This document shows positions 10,490 to 21,211 of a DNA stretch of 64,000 nucleotides, one piece after another. The stretch comes from Zymoseptoria tritici IPO323 (lineage: Eukaryota; Ascomycota; Dothideomycetes; Mycosphaerellales; Mycosphaerellaceae). The stretch is from assembly GCF_000219625.1 (NCBI RefSeq), contig NC_018213.1, positions 1,606,055-1,670,054 on the forward strand, given 5' to 3'. Made by a program: the position numbers and the translations under genes. The notes beneath the pieces are model-generated. The model was not told the DNA's origin. It was given only the letters and a program-made list of their open reading frames with translations, and did not search any database. Numbering within the stretch: position 1 is the first letter of the stretch; the number at the start of each line of letters is the position of its first letter.

Positions 10490-12500
10490 TCCCGAACCGG
10501 AGCCGTTGGTCAGGAGCAGCTGTTATAGTGCAGCCTCGATAGAGGCGGCGGCGAGTTTCGGAGTCTCTTGCTGGACGTTGCCGAACTCGTACGGTCCCTT
10601 GTTCTCAGCGAAGACGTACAGGGGGCTGACACGGTCATATCCTTAGTCGCGGCAGCGGAAGCAGCGGCGCTCGTCTATCAGCTTCTTACGACCAGCGTCG
10701 TCAAGCTTCGGTAAGTCCTTGAAGCGCATGGGGATAATGCGAACTGGGGGTTTTCGACCGGAGTTAGCGCCAGCGGCACCTCCTCTACGGCCGCCTTAAC
10801 TACGGCCGCGACCGCGGTTGCTATTGTTGCCACGCGCGGATTGACCGGACTAGTTAGCTATCGTCTTCATGTTGTCTTCGAGAAGACGGGCATCTTGGCA
10901 GAATTCGTAAAAGGGCAGGCGGGTCTTGGTCTTAAGCTCACCCTAGTAGGTAGAGTTAAGGGTAAGCTAAAGGCGCTAGGTGTTAGGCTGATCGCCGGAC
11001 TTGTTGCACAAGCTGCGGTAGTTAAGGATGTATAAGGAGAAGCTTTCGTTGTCCTTTTGCTTGAGGACTAAGAGGGATGCCTAGGCCTTAAAAATCACAT
11101 CCTGTTCGCTATAGCAGGCGTTAAACTCTGCGAACATCTCCTCTATAGACTGCTATATGTTCTTGTTAACTTCGATAATGTCCTACGCACCACTATCGGT
11201 GCGAGTGGAAGCGTACTTTAGTAGCTCGCTTAGGCGCGTCTCTGAGGTGTAGCTGGCTTCGAGTTTGGCCTTAAGAGCGCTACGCTAGCGACGGTAGTCT
11301 AGTGTAACTCCATTAAAGACTTCGGGGTTAGGAAAGCGGCGGTTCACTTCGGTGTCGAAGTACAAGACGTTGTCTGAAACGGGGTCGTTGTGGCGAAGTG
11401 CGGGAAGGGTGTGGACTGCTAGTGCTAGCATCGGTGTCTAACGTGCTGGAGTTGCTGGTTAAACGGTTAGCGCTACAGGTCGGCGATCGCGGCGGCGAGG
11501 TAGTAGCACTCTATACGCATCGTGAGTGGGCGGAGGTGCTGCCATTTGCTTAGCGAGCCTAGCATCCACTAGGTTAGTAGCAACTGTTAGTGCGGCGGCA
11601 ACTTGAGCCTTAAGCTTATCGATCTCGGCGGCTTGGGCGGCGACCGTTTCGAGGGCCTCGTCCAGCTTATTTTGAAGCTCTTTACTAGGGGCCTGCTCTT
11701 CGAGTTCCTTAATGTCTTTAAGGGCTTTATCGTAGTTCTTGTCCATTTCTCGAACCCGAGTAGTGAGTTCGACGGTACGAGCTGCGTGTTAGTTGCGCTC
11801 GTTGCGCAAGCGTACGATAAGGGGGATGGACTCTCGAGCGGACTTCTGCATTTCTTAGATGCTTGCATAGGCCTTTGTTTGTTCGTAGACGAGTGCTTAA
11901 CAGCAGGCGTAGAAGTATGCTAGGCGCACGTTGACCTTGTTTAAGAAGTCGACAACACCATGCGCGATGTAATTATCCGTGTTGTATATAGTGCCTTCTC
12001 CTCTGTCGACAGCGTCGTATTAAGGCATGCTATCCTTATGATATCTCTACAGCGCTGCGAAGTCAAGTTGTCCTTTACCTGCGCCTGTGTTAGTGTTGTG
12101 CTCTGCGTCGTACGCATCATCTAAAACTTCTTGCTCTTAAATGCGATTCTGGAGAATCGAGAAATCGCGCTTACTAGGAGGCACGGAAATGTTGGCTGCG
12201 GAGAAGTTGGCGGTAGAGGTACGGCGCTAATTGGTGCTAGTGGGTGCATTGGGCGTAACGCGAGTAGTTAATTGCGGTTAAGGGGTGCGGGTGCGCTGTT
12301 CTTAAGCGCGTTGCTGTTCTTAAGAGCGGCCTTAAGTCTAGGACTCGTCGGCAGCGGCGGAGGCGTAGGAACGTTGTTGCGGTTGCTGCTAAGATTGCAT
12401 TAAGGTCCTGATCTTGCGCGAGAAGTCGGTTTCGTCTAGGTCTTCTTCGTCGGATTCACCACGATTGTTGGCTTCGTAGTGAGACGTAGCTGCGCCGGAG
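10490..12500 (-). pseudogene. Gypsy 1 gag relic
   Basis: An N-terminal coiled-coil-like section rich in Ala, Glu and Lys (11459-11755) is followed by a retrotransposon gag fold segment (FAEFNACYSEQDV, LLVLKQKDNESFSLYI, about 11030-11140). A basic RG-rich linker and a degenerate zinc knuckle CFRCRD near 10655 complete it. Several TAG codons interrupt the frame. The order gag, knuckle, protease fits a Gypsy element. Confidence 0.7.
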
Positions 12501-12670
12501 CGCACTTAGCGATTAGTCGAGCGAGAGCGCAACTGCGACTACGGTCGCGCTGCATTGTTGTTTTCTATAGCGAGCGAAGCGAAGAAGAGACGATTGGCGA
12601 CCGTCTTGTGAAGTAGGAAACTTTGAACCTACTTGTTAGGGTAACTGCTGGCTGCAGTCGATTCTTACTA

Positions 12671-12680
12671 ACCACACAAA
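12671..12680 (-). other. Gypsy 1 candidate self-priming site
   Basis: ACCACACAA (12671-12679, plus strand), two bases inside the 5' LTR, is the exact reverse complement of TTGTGTGGT at 12739-12747 within that LTR. In Tf1/sushi chromoviruses the 5' end of the RNA folds back on such a site and primes reverse transcription. A tRNA site starting TGG at 12674 is an alternative reading. Confidence 0.5.
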
Positions 12681-12681
12681 C

Positions 12682-12853
12682 TGTCACGGAGGGACTCGGT
12701 AGACAGGTGTAAGAGCAATAATCAAAGGTAAAGACTTATTGTGTGGTGTCTAGACTAAGAGGTAGCTAGGAAAGCAGTCGAGGTAGGCAGACTGCAACGG
12801 AAGGGAGCGGGAGCGGGATTAGGTAAGCGGCTGGCGGAGCCAGGTCCGTAACA
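12682..12853 (-). repeat. Gypsy 1 5' LTR
   Basis: 172 bp, with the same ends as 5384-5555. It keeps the GTGTGGTGTC segment that pairs with the candidate primer site next to it. Confidence 0.95.
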
Positions 12854-12858
12854 TAGAG

Positions 12859-13635
12859 GCCCTAGATAAAGAACAGCCTAATCTGCTTATTACTAAAGGT
12901 AAGCTTTAAGACTAGAATGTTCTTAGACCTAGAGTATTATTCTGTTGCAGAGATATACTTATAATACTACTTCTAGAAGTCCTTATAGTACTTTTAAGTG
13001 TTTATTCCTTAGATCTTAATATTGCTAATTCTAAGAATCCTTAGGCTGTTATAAATATTTATAATTATAACAGGCCTATAGGTAGCTGCAATAGTATTAT
13101 ATAGTTCCTTAGCTGTCTTCTCTATATCCCTAAAGTTAGGCCTTAGAGATTAGTTAATCCTTTTGCTAATAATCCTATATATAATTAGGTTATACTTATG
13201 CTAGATTTAGAGAGGAGTTAGTCTTAATCTACTAGTTAGAATAGGTTCTGTTACTAGAGTGTCCCCTCCTTCTTTTTAGGAAGGAGTTAGAGCCTAGGAG
13301 GATAAAGCAGTACTCTCCTTAGTTAGTAAAGAGGGATATCTAACTTTAATTCCTAGCTTTAGTTAGGCAGGGCACTAGGGAATGTTATAAAAAATATAGC
13401 CTAACACCTCCTTGTCTATAAGGGCTGCTTTAAGCATCCTTAACTAGTCTAAGAAGTTACTTCCCTTTCTTAGGACTTTATTCTCCTTTGTAGTCTTAAA
13501 CTTATTAGCCTGCATTGCGGCTATTATTATAACTAGCTCTTTCTTAGCTCGCTAGTTAACTATCTAAACAGTGTATAGTAAGATTCTAGTAGCTACGCTT
13601 AGAACAGACAATTCTTCCTTAAGTATATAGTAGTT
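12859..13635 (-). pseudogene. Copia gag N-terminal part relic
   Basis: AT-rich minus-strand sequence with many stops that continues into 5378 once the Gypsy element and one copy of TAGAG are removed. It lies directly downstream of the Copia 5' LTR and primer site, where gag should start. Assignment rests on position more than on preserved motifs. Confidence 0.55.
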
Positions 13636-13652
13636 ACGCCGGGCTTATAACC
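13636..13652 (-). other. Copia primer binding site for the initiator-Met tRNA 5' half
   Basis: The 17 bases next to the LTR (plus strand ACGCCGGGCTTATAACC) resemble the anticodon stem-loop of fungal initiator tRNA (GGGCTCATAACC) with one C-to-T change. Drosophila copia and yeast Ty5 prime from a half tRNA-iMet cut in the anticodon loop, so the site fits the superfamily. Confidence 0.7.
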
Positions 13653-13823
13653 TGTTATAATTAGACTTAAGCTAAGTAGAAGAAGACCTCTAATTAGCAG
13701 GTATATATTATTATATAGAGAGAATCTTAAGTATAAGATTCTTACTTTAGCTATCTGTATGTAGGAATGCCTTAGCACTAGTCACGTGCACTTTACTAAT
13801 AGTTAGTCTGATGATCCACAACA
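13653..13823 (-). repeat. Copia 5' LTR (right copy)
   Basis: 171 bp beginning TGTTATAATT and ending CACAACA on the plus strand. It matches the truncated copy at 1-163. It is less AT-shifted than that copy. Confidence 0.9.
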
Positions 13824-14043
13824 ACTCCACCTACGCAGCCAGCCGCCGGCTTTACGCACCTTAGACGACCTTATCCAGGAGGCCAAAATATCGATGTTCT
13901 CGCAATTGGCTCCCGACTAGGAATCGACACATTCTCGTTGCGGTGATTCCAGCAAAAAAACAATGAGGAAAATTCACCGTGGATTTAATCCGCAATTAAA
14001 CTCGCAATCTGGTAGTATAAACCGTAACGAAGCAAAAACGAAT

Positions 14044-14123
14044 GAACCAGGCGGGAATCGAACTCCGCATCGGGCGCACTACTAACAGTATGCGCCTTAT
14101 TATAACTATTAGACCACTAGTTC
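14044..14123 (-). tRNA. tRNA-like relic, degenerate
   Basis: On the minus strand a full 7-bp acceptor stem (GAACTAG with CTGGTTC), an A-box-like TAGTGGTCTAATAG and a B-box-like AGTTCGATTCC are present at tRNA spacing. A stable stem GGCGCA/TGCGCC sits where the anticodon arm belongs, but its loop is too large, and the T stem carries an extra base. Amino-acid identity cannot be read. It may be the head of a tRNA-derived repeat. Confidence 0.45.
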
Positions 14124-14156
14124 TGCTAATAGGCATAGTATTTGAAGGAGTATATA

Positions 14157-14620
14157 GGCTACCTTGATCTACGACGGCCCGACCTACAACATAGCATTTG
14201 ACGAGCTGGGCTACCTTAACTACGGCCATGCCGACTATTCCAGCTACCCTAACTAGCAACCTAACTACCTTCTTTTAATCGACGGCGACCTATAACATGG
14301 CTTTTAACGGGCTAGGCTACCTTAATCTACGACGGCCCGATATACAACATGGCATTTGACGAGCTAGGCTACCTTAATCCACGACGGCCATGCCGACTTT
14401 GCTAGCTATTAAACTAACTTAGCCACCTCCTTCCAATCGACGGCGACCTTCTAAGCACCCTAGCTATCCGAGCTCGACAACATAACATTAACGGCTACCC
14501 CAGCTATCCTAGCTATCCTAGCTATCCTAACCTAACTACCTCCTTTTAATCGACGGCCGGCATTCTGAGTAACCTGGCTCTTCGAGCTCGACAACATAAC
14601 GGCATCTATAGTTCTACCTC
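14157..14620. repeat. Imperfect direct repeats with a period near 150 bp
   Basis: The phrase around CTACGACGGCCCGA followed by CAACATAGCATTTGACGAGC occurs at about 14170 and 14327, and CTTTTAATCGACGGC or its variant recurs near 14272, 14436 and 14546. Within it AGCTATCCT is repeated four times at about 14500-14530. Copies differ mostly by transitions. Confidence 0.65.
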
Positions 14621-14935
14621 GATCTACGACGGCCATACTAGCCACCTCCGTTGCTCCGTCGGTGATTTTAGACCTCCGTCTGTTACCTCTATTACCTATC
14701 GATAGCGACTCTAACCCTCTAAGCCTCCGTTAGTTCGACAACGGCTACAAACTTCGGACAATGCTTCCGGCCGCTAGATCGCTGTTAAGTCGCCCTTCAT
14801 CCTCTCCTGGCGACCTCCGCAACCTGGATTATAGGCTTGCCACACCATAACGATCGATTCTCTGACCTGCTAACTACTAATCCTGCTTTATAATACGTTA
14901 ACTACGATCTGACCTTGACCTTAGTTGTGACTACA

Positions 14936-15140
14936 CAGATGATGGCGACCTTGACCTTAACCTTAACCACTTGACCTTAACCTTGACCACTTGCACTTAA
15001 CCTTGACCACTTGCACTTGACCTTGACTACTTGACTACTTGACCACTTGACTACTTAACCACTTGACCACTTAACCACTTGACCTTTGACTACTTGACTG
15101 TGACTACTTAACCTTTGACTACTTGACTATAACCTTGAAC
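14936..15140. repeat. Degenerate short tandem repeat (TTGACC / ACTTGACC)
   Basis: About 200 bp built from CTTGACCTTGAC, CTTAACC and ACCACTTGACTACTTG units. Variation between copies is mainly C/T. Confidence 0.8.
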
Positions 15141-15878
15141 CTGACCGGATCGACTAACGGCTTTGTGAACCTAATGTGAAGAATATACGAATGCCGATGG
15201 GCGTTCGTTCACTTCCGCCGCTAGCGGCACGTCGATAGGCTGTCGCATAGCGACCTTAGGACAGACTGTGTCTTTATTAACGCTAATCTATGGCTACGTG
15301 CGGGCTCGACTTGATCTTGCTCTCCTTCCTCGATATTGACATTGTCTTCTTCATCGACGGCGGCGGCTATAGATGAGGAAAGCGAAGCGTTTGACGAGAA
15401 CTAATGACTTGTAGTAGAACTTATGGCATCTACGCCTCTAATATCGTCCTACTCTGTGGATTTAAGCATCCTCTATTAGGTAACATTAAAACACTCTCCC
15501 CACATGCGTACGGCCGATATCGTCTAGATCGCCGAAAGGAGCACTTTTATAAACTGCACCGGACTCTTGTTGAGGTGCGACGTCTCGTGCCGGCCACGAT
15601 CGTCCTTAATAATGAACCTATCGCCCGCGATTTCCCACCCCTCTTTCGACGTCGTTTATCAGCGACGTCGTTTATCAGCGCCGTCGGTGTTTTCGATAGT
15701 TCGTTAGTGGCGGCGAAAGCGGCAGTTGTGTTTGGGCGTAGGTGGATATGTCTATAATATTAATGGTCAGCCTAGGATTACCGTCTCGTTGTAAAGGATT
15801 ATTAATTACCATTATAGTCATCCGTTCGCTGGCTTTCCGGGTTAGGGAATGCGGGAGGCGTTTGCGGATACCAGTTAT

Positions 15879-16207
15879 TGTGAGGACACCCTCACGATGA
15901 CGCCCCCCACCTGTCCCAACCTAGACCATCCTAGCACTACAGATTACCGGTGCTATCTTATCTAGCCTAGACTAGGACATCCTGTAGAGGGACGAACCTT
16001 ACGGGCGCACGATAGCCCCCGAGCGGACGCTAGACTACGACTAGTGCCTAGTCTAGGCGGAGGGACGTATTTGGCAATACGAAGGGCGGGTACATAGCCT
16101 CGAGGGACGCTCTTGTCTATTCCCTTCCTTATCGAATCGACTCGTTACATTCTATAACTATTTGTTTTCGGTGCAAGCCTACATTCCCTCTCGAGGTACT
16201 TCTAACA
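15879..16207 (+). repeat. Gypsy 2 5' LTR
   Basis: 329 bp, TGTGAGGACACC to TTCTAACA. It contains ATCGAATCGA at 16131-16140, complementary to the sequence just inside the element. Confidence 0.95.
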
Positions 16208-16208
16208 T

Positions 16209-16218
16209 TCGATTCGAT
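16209..16218 (+). other. Gypsy 2 candidate self-priming site
   Basis: TCGATTCGAT, one base after the 5' LTR, is the exact reverse complement of ATCGAATCGA inside the LTR (16131-16140). No TGG-starting tRNA-complementary site is present here. This is the arrangement of self-primed chromoviruses such as Tf1. Confidence 0.6.
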
Positions 16219-16389
16219 TAAAAACAACTGTACAACTGTACCGAAAACTACCGACATAGCTCTAAAGGTTACCCGTTGTTAGGACGATTCCCTTCCTAAT
16301 ACCTCTGCCCGATAGTAGGCGAGCGCTTCCTCTACGGAGCTATCGGCTACGCCTACTAGTTAACTATAGGATATTAACCTTCTTAACTA

Positions 16390-17420
16390 GCCTAGCTCGG
16401 GAGAGACCGCAGAAGAAAAGGCTACCTAGGAGCACGACAACGAAGTCGCCCGCGCTACCTTCGAGTTCTTAACCCTTTAGCAGAAGATTAAGGAACTCCG
16501 TGCCGAACTAGACTATCTTACGCTAGAAGGGAACCTAAGGACGGCTATCCTCCGCTACCTTTTCTCCGAACCTAACTAGCATACTAAAACGAGGGATAAC
16601 CTCCCTAAGTTAAAGGAGCTACTAGTCTTCGAGGGCAAGTCGCGTGCGAGCTACGACGACTAGGTCCGAGCCCTCGAAAGAGCCTTTAGACAATACGAAG
16701 GATTCGCCGAACGCGAAGACTGCAAGGTCGACTTTACTACCGACTATATAGGAAAGCTCTAGCAAGACTACTAGGAACGCTACGTCGACGGCCTTAACGA
16801 CTAGTCTAAGCTAACCTAGTCTATAATAAAGGAGGTTATACTTAACTTAATAGGCATAGAGACTAAACAGCGCGAGAAGGCCTACGAGAAGCTGAAAAAG
16901 GTTACCCTAGGTAACCGCACGCTAGAAGAACTCCTCGAGGAGCTAAAGACACTCTAGAAGGAGCTCGATAAAAGGGACGATAGCAAGAAGATCCTTAGGT
17001 TCTATAGCGCCCTTCTATAGACCCTTCGTAACCGCCTCTCGAACTACCCTACCGCCCTACTAAACCTGGTAGACGCTAAGGAGAGGGCTAAAAAGGCCTA
17101 CTATACTAACGAGGGCTCTAAATAGGAGGCTCGTAAGAGGCAGGCTGCTAAAAGATCCGCTAAGCAGGCGAAGAAGCGCCCTAGCGACGGCTCTGCTGCT
17201 CCGGACGGTAAGAAGGCAAGGACTAGCAATAGCGAACAGAACCCGAAGGCCCCCTCTAAGGCTACGTGCTACGGATGCTAACAGGTCGGGCATATCCGCC
17301 GCGACTACACTAACTAGCACCTATAGAAGGATTCGGGGAAAGAGACGCCCCCTAAGTAGACGCTGTTGCTTAGGTGGGCTAAGTCCTCTATAATAAGGAT
17401 TAGCAGCGCTCGGCTAAGCT
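16390..17420 (+). pseudogene. Gypsy 2 gag relic with zinc knuckle
   Basis: A plus-strand frame rich in charged residues runs through the gag region and ends in a Lys/Arg-rich linker. A CCHC knuckle at about 17268-17310 reads CYGC-x4-GHIRRDY, where the last Cys has become Tyr. TAG codons stand where Trp or Gln is expected. It is followed directly by the protease region. Confidence 0.8.
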
Positions 17421-17439
17421 AGGAAAGCGCCGCGCCTAG

Positions 17440-17830
17440 CAAGGGCGCCTAATTAGCGTCGAGTTAACGCTAAACGGCCTAGGGGAGTCTAGAAAGGTCC
17501 GGGGCCTAATTAATAGCGGCGCCTAGGACAACTTCTGCGATTCTATGCTAGTAAAGGAAATAGGGTAGACGGTTTCCGAGCTATCTACCTAGATAAAGTA
17601 CCTAACTCTAAATAGCTAGAGCCTGTAGGTCTTTAGAGAAACGAGAAACTCCTACAAGGCTATAGACACCTCTGGCAAGGCGCAGGGGTACATAGACACA
17701 TTTAAGGTAGGACGTATCTACGGTTTCGAAGTCGTGCTCGGCATGCCCTAGCTCGAGAAGTACAACCCGGGTATTAACTTCGCTCTAAAGGAGGTCTTCT
17801 AGAGGCAGAAACCTCGAAAGCGTTAAGCAA
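17440..17830 (+). pseudogene. Gypsy 2 protease relic
   Basis: GLINSGA at about 17505 is the retropepsin DSGA loop with Asp changed to Asn. The later segment GFEVVLGMP (about 17725) matches the ILGMPWL-type end of fungal Gypsy proteases, with Trp now a TAG codon. The position between knuckle and RT fits. Confidence 0.7.
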
Positions 17831-17989
17831 TAGCAGTAGTGTCCTCGGACAAGTTCTACCGGGAGTGTCTCGGTAAAGTCGAGGCAGCTCTTTACGTTAT
17901 GTCGATCTAAGAGGTCGAGGATAGACTCGAACTAGACTAGAATAGCGTCCTAACAGCGTACTCTAACTTCTCCGACGTCTTTTCGGAGG

Positions 17990-18725
17990 AGTTGGCTAGC
18001 GAGTTAGCACCGTATAGACTGTACGATCTTAGGATCGACCTAGTTAAGGGAGCAAGGGTCCTATTTAGCCCTATGTACGCTCTGTCGGAGGCAGAGATAG
18101 ATGCAATGCGCAAGCAGCTCCCTAAACATCTAAAGAGTAGCTTTATTCGCCGCTCGACATCCTCGGCGGGCGCGCTAATCCTCTTCGCGAGGAAAAAGGA
18201 CAACATACTCCGCCTCTGTGTCGACTACCGCGGCCTAAATGTAGTTACGGTGAAGAACAGGGGGGGTCTTCCCTTAATTTCCGAGTTAATAGACTAGCTA
18301 GCTAGCGCTAGGTACTTTACGAAGATAGACCTCCGCTACGCGTACTACCGTGTCCGTATCCGGGAAGGCGACGAGTAGAAGACAGCCTTCCGGACTAGAT
18401 ACGGCTATTTCGAATACACCGTAATGCCCTTTGGGCTCTGTAATGCCCCCGCAGTATTCCAAAACTTTATCAACAGCGTGTTAATAAGGCTAATTGACGT
18501 GTTCTGCGTCGTTTACCTCGACGACATCCTTATATACTCCAAAACGGTAGAGGAGCACAAGGGCTACGTCCGGGAGGTGCTAGAGCGCCTCCGGAAACAC
18601 AAGTTGTACGCCAACCTGTCTAAGTGCGATTTCTACAAGGACCGCGTCGACTACCTCGGGTACGTTATTATACGTAATAGGCTAGAGATCGACCTAGAAC
18701 AGGTTAGATCGGTCCAGGAGTAGCT
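17990..18725 (+). pseudogene. Gypsy 2 reverse transcriptase
   Basis: Two long open stretches cover the RT. LRLCVDYRGLN and YFTKIDLRYAYYRVRI (first catalytic Asp) are in the first, after a TAG replacing Trp or Gln at 18295. MPFGLCNAPAVFQNFIN and VVYLDDILIYSKT (intact catalytic YLDD) are in the second. Catalytic residues survive, but TAG codons at 18295, 18376 and 18721 stop translation. Confidence 0.9.
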
Positions 18726-18879
18726 ACTTCCCTAGTTAATACATAACATTAGGGTCTTTATCGGCTTCGCGAACTACTATAGGCGCTTTATTAAAGGCTT
18801 CTTACGCCTCGCTGCGGTACTTAACCGCTACACGGAGGGGAAAAAGGCAGTAAACTAACGCAAGAAGGAACGAGCATAC

Positions 18880-19400
18880 TTAGAGCTCGACGAGCAAGCT
18901 ATGCTTTCCTTCGACGAGTTGCGGAAAAGGTTCTCGGAAGCTCCTATCCTACGCTATTTTAACCTAGAACTGCCCTATAGGGTAGAAACCAACGCCTTAG
19001 GCGAGGCAATCTTAGGCATCCTAAGCTAACTATACGAAGACTATGGCAAGACGTAGTAGTTCCCTGTATTATACTTCTTACGAAAGATAATCGCGGCAGA
19101 ACGGAACTACGTTACGGAAGACGCTAAGCTGTTAGCAGTTGTAGACTCCTTTAAGTACTTTAGATAATACCTGGAGAGGGCTCGACACTAGGTCGAACTA
19201 CTAACGGATTATGCAAACCTGCAAACTCTTATAACGACTAAGACCTTGTCTAGGCGGCAGGTTAGATAGGCCGAGTAGTTGTCGCAGATCGACTTTAGGA
19301 CTATTTACAGACCTAGCAAGGCTAATAGGGCGGCGGATGCACTAAGCAGAAGGCCCGACCTTACGGACAAGGACTACTCTAGACAGTAGGCTACAGACGA
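18880..19400 (+). pseudogene. Gypsy 2 RNase H relic
   Basis: The reading shows a first strand like VETNALGEAI (normally ETDAS, Asp changed to Asn), a DAKLLAVVDSFK segment with the catalytic Glu position altered, and LLTDYANLQTL. Spacing from the RT is normal. Confidence 0.7.
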
Positions 19401-19639
19401 AGAGTCGTCTGCAAGCTTGCAGCTCCTCTAGACTGCATTCTAACCGCATCTGGACCATAATAGACTAGTAAGGCACGTAGGGGCAGTAAAGGACACCCCA
19501 GACCTGAAAACGCGCCTGAAACGCGCCCTCTTAAAAGATCTAACCTTTAATAGGATTAACGAGGAGAAGGACTAAGCGGAACCTGCTTTCTAGGCAGATC
19601 GATAGACTAACGAGGATAGAGTCGCGTACATAGACGGCA

Positions 19640-20760
19640 AGGCCTACGTACCTAAAGGAAGCATAAGACTCTAACTGCTTTAGGAATGCTATAACGACCC
19701 TATGGCAGGGCACTTCGGCTTCTCTCGAACGCTCGAACTTCTATAAAGGAGTTTCTACTAGCCTAAAATAAGGAAATACGTTAAGGACTATATACGAACG
19801 TGTTAAGCGTGCAGCAGGGCAAAGCTACGGCGGCACAAACCTTACGGATTGCTGCACGCAGAGCTACTATCGCTTATACTATAGGAGGATATGACGCTAG
19901 ACTTTATAACGGACCTGCTACCTAGCATGCTTCTAGGCCAGGCTTACGACTTAATCCTAGTAATCGTGGACAGATGCACTAAAATAGTCTATTATGCGCT
20001 ATGCAAGAAGACGATTACCGCAGTAGAGCTCGTAGAGGTGTTTATAAGGGAAGTCGTACGACTCTATAGCGCACTAGCTACGATTACGTCGGACCGAGGG
20101 CCTATCCTAACCTTAAAGTTCTAGAGCACGTTCTGTTTCTGCCTTAGCATACGCCGAAAACTAAGTACAGCGTTCTACCCTTAAACAGACGGGCAAACAG
20201 AGCGCTAAAACCAGACGCTAGAGCAGTATCTTCGCACATACTGCAACTATAAACAGGACAACTAGGCCTCTCTACTCTCTACTGCGGAATTCTCGTATAA
20301 TAACAGCGTACACTCCGCAATAGGGGTTACGCTATTCTAGGCGTACACGACACAGGACCCTCGGCGGTGCTACTAGCCCAGACTACGCCAGAATAGACGA
20401 GAAGCCCTGTTCGCTGCACAACTTGCGGACCGCGTTATCTCCAACTAGAAGAAACTGCGGGTTAGACTAGCCAAAACAAAGAAGCAAATAGCTAAGTAGG
20501 CGAACGAGCACAGGAAGGACATCTCCTTCAACGTCGGAGACAAAGTCTACCTTAACATACGCAACATTAGGTTACTAAGACCTTCGGCGAAGCTCGATTA
20601 CAAATACATTAGACCTTATAAGGTAAAAGCGGTTATTAACCGCGTCGCATACATGCTCGATCTACCAGACTTACTAAAGATCTACCTAACCTTCTATATT
20701 TCTCTGCTAGAACTATCTATCCCGGACTAGTTTAGTCGCAAACAGGACAGGATAATGCGA
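19640..20760 (+). pseudogene. Gypsy 2 integrase relic
   Basis: An H2C2-type head (PMAGHFGFSRTLELL at about 19700, then a CxxC segment at about 19805) precedes the core. The DDE residues appear in MTLDFITDLL (19890), ITSDRGP (20090) and GQTER (20203). The C-terminal SH3-like part has VGDKVYL. Several TAG codons interrupt it. Confidence 0.85.
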
Positions 20761-20784
20761 TACGACGCAGGAGAGGACAATAAA

Positions 20785-20945
20785 TACGAAGTCGAGGCTA
20801 TTCTGGCCGAACGTGTAGACGAACTAAACAATCGGGAGTACCTTATTAAGTAGAAAGACTACGACTAGTCCGAGAACTCCTAGGAAGCAGTAGTTAACAT
20901 TAGCCCGGCAGCAATGCGGGCCTACCGGCGCAGAATAGGCTAGAA
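20785..20945 (+). pseudogene. Gypsy 2 chromodomain
   Basis: YEVEAILAERVD, REYLIK, then TAG for Trp, KDYD and SENS followed by TAG for Trp, and EAVVNIS reproduce the chromodomain pattern in order, at the end of the integrase. Both aromatic-cage Trp codons have become TAG. Confidence 0.85.
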
Positions 20946-21211
20946 GGGACTAACTACGCGCGGTAAATTCCAGAAAAAACGCTAACCCCCTTAGTCAATT
21001 TTTCAATCCTTTTTGCTTTATAACATTAGACTTTAACATTTTTAATAATTCTAGGGATTTTATTTGGGCGTTAAGGTTTTCCATTCTGGACTATTCTGGT
21101 CTACGTTAAGCTATTCTGCGCTATTATAACTTAAAAGGGCCCTATTACTCTACGTAATAGCGTTATCTGTTATACCCTGCACACTGCTAGAGCTAACTAG
21201 ACCAAACCGGC

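Larger units (their letters stand above)
5384..12853 (-). mobile_element. Ty3/Gypsy chromovirus 1, complete structure, nested in the Copia element
   Basis: Identical-length 172-bp LTRs (TGT...ACA) bound the element, and a perfect 5-bp duplication TAGAG flanks it at 5379-5383 and 12854-12858. Minus-strand order is gag, protease, RT, RNase H, integrase, chromodomain. By eye the two LTRs differ at four positions, all transitions. Decay is milder than in the surrounding Copia element, so it is the younger insertion. Stops in gag, RT and integrase make it inactive. Confidence 0.95.
1..13823 (-). mobile_element. Ty1/Copia LTR retrotransposon, RIP-decayed and split by a nested Gypsy element
   Basis: Matching terminal repeats lie at 1-163 and 13653-13823. 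Read on the minus strand the order is gag (12859-13635, then 4720-5378), integrase, reverse transcriptase and RNase H, which is the Copia order. Every domain is full of TAG/TAA stops, and the sequence is extremely AT-rich, as expected when CpA has become TpA on both strands. A complete Gypsy element interrupts gag at 5384-12853. The window edge removes about 8 bp of the left LTR, so the target-site duplication cannot be seen. The element is inactive. Confidence 0.9.
13824..15873. other. Repeat-derived segment without an identifiable gene
   Basis: This is the left half of the sequence into which Gypsy 2 inserted. It contains a tRNA-like sequence, imperfect 150-bp duplications and short tandem repeats. 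A 117-codon plus-strand frame at 15404-15757 has no recognisable domain and is not supported by start context or introns. Confidence 0.5.
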
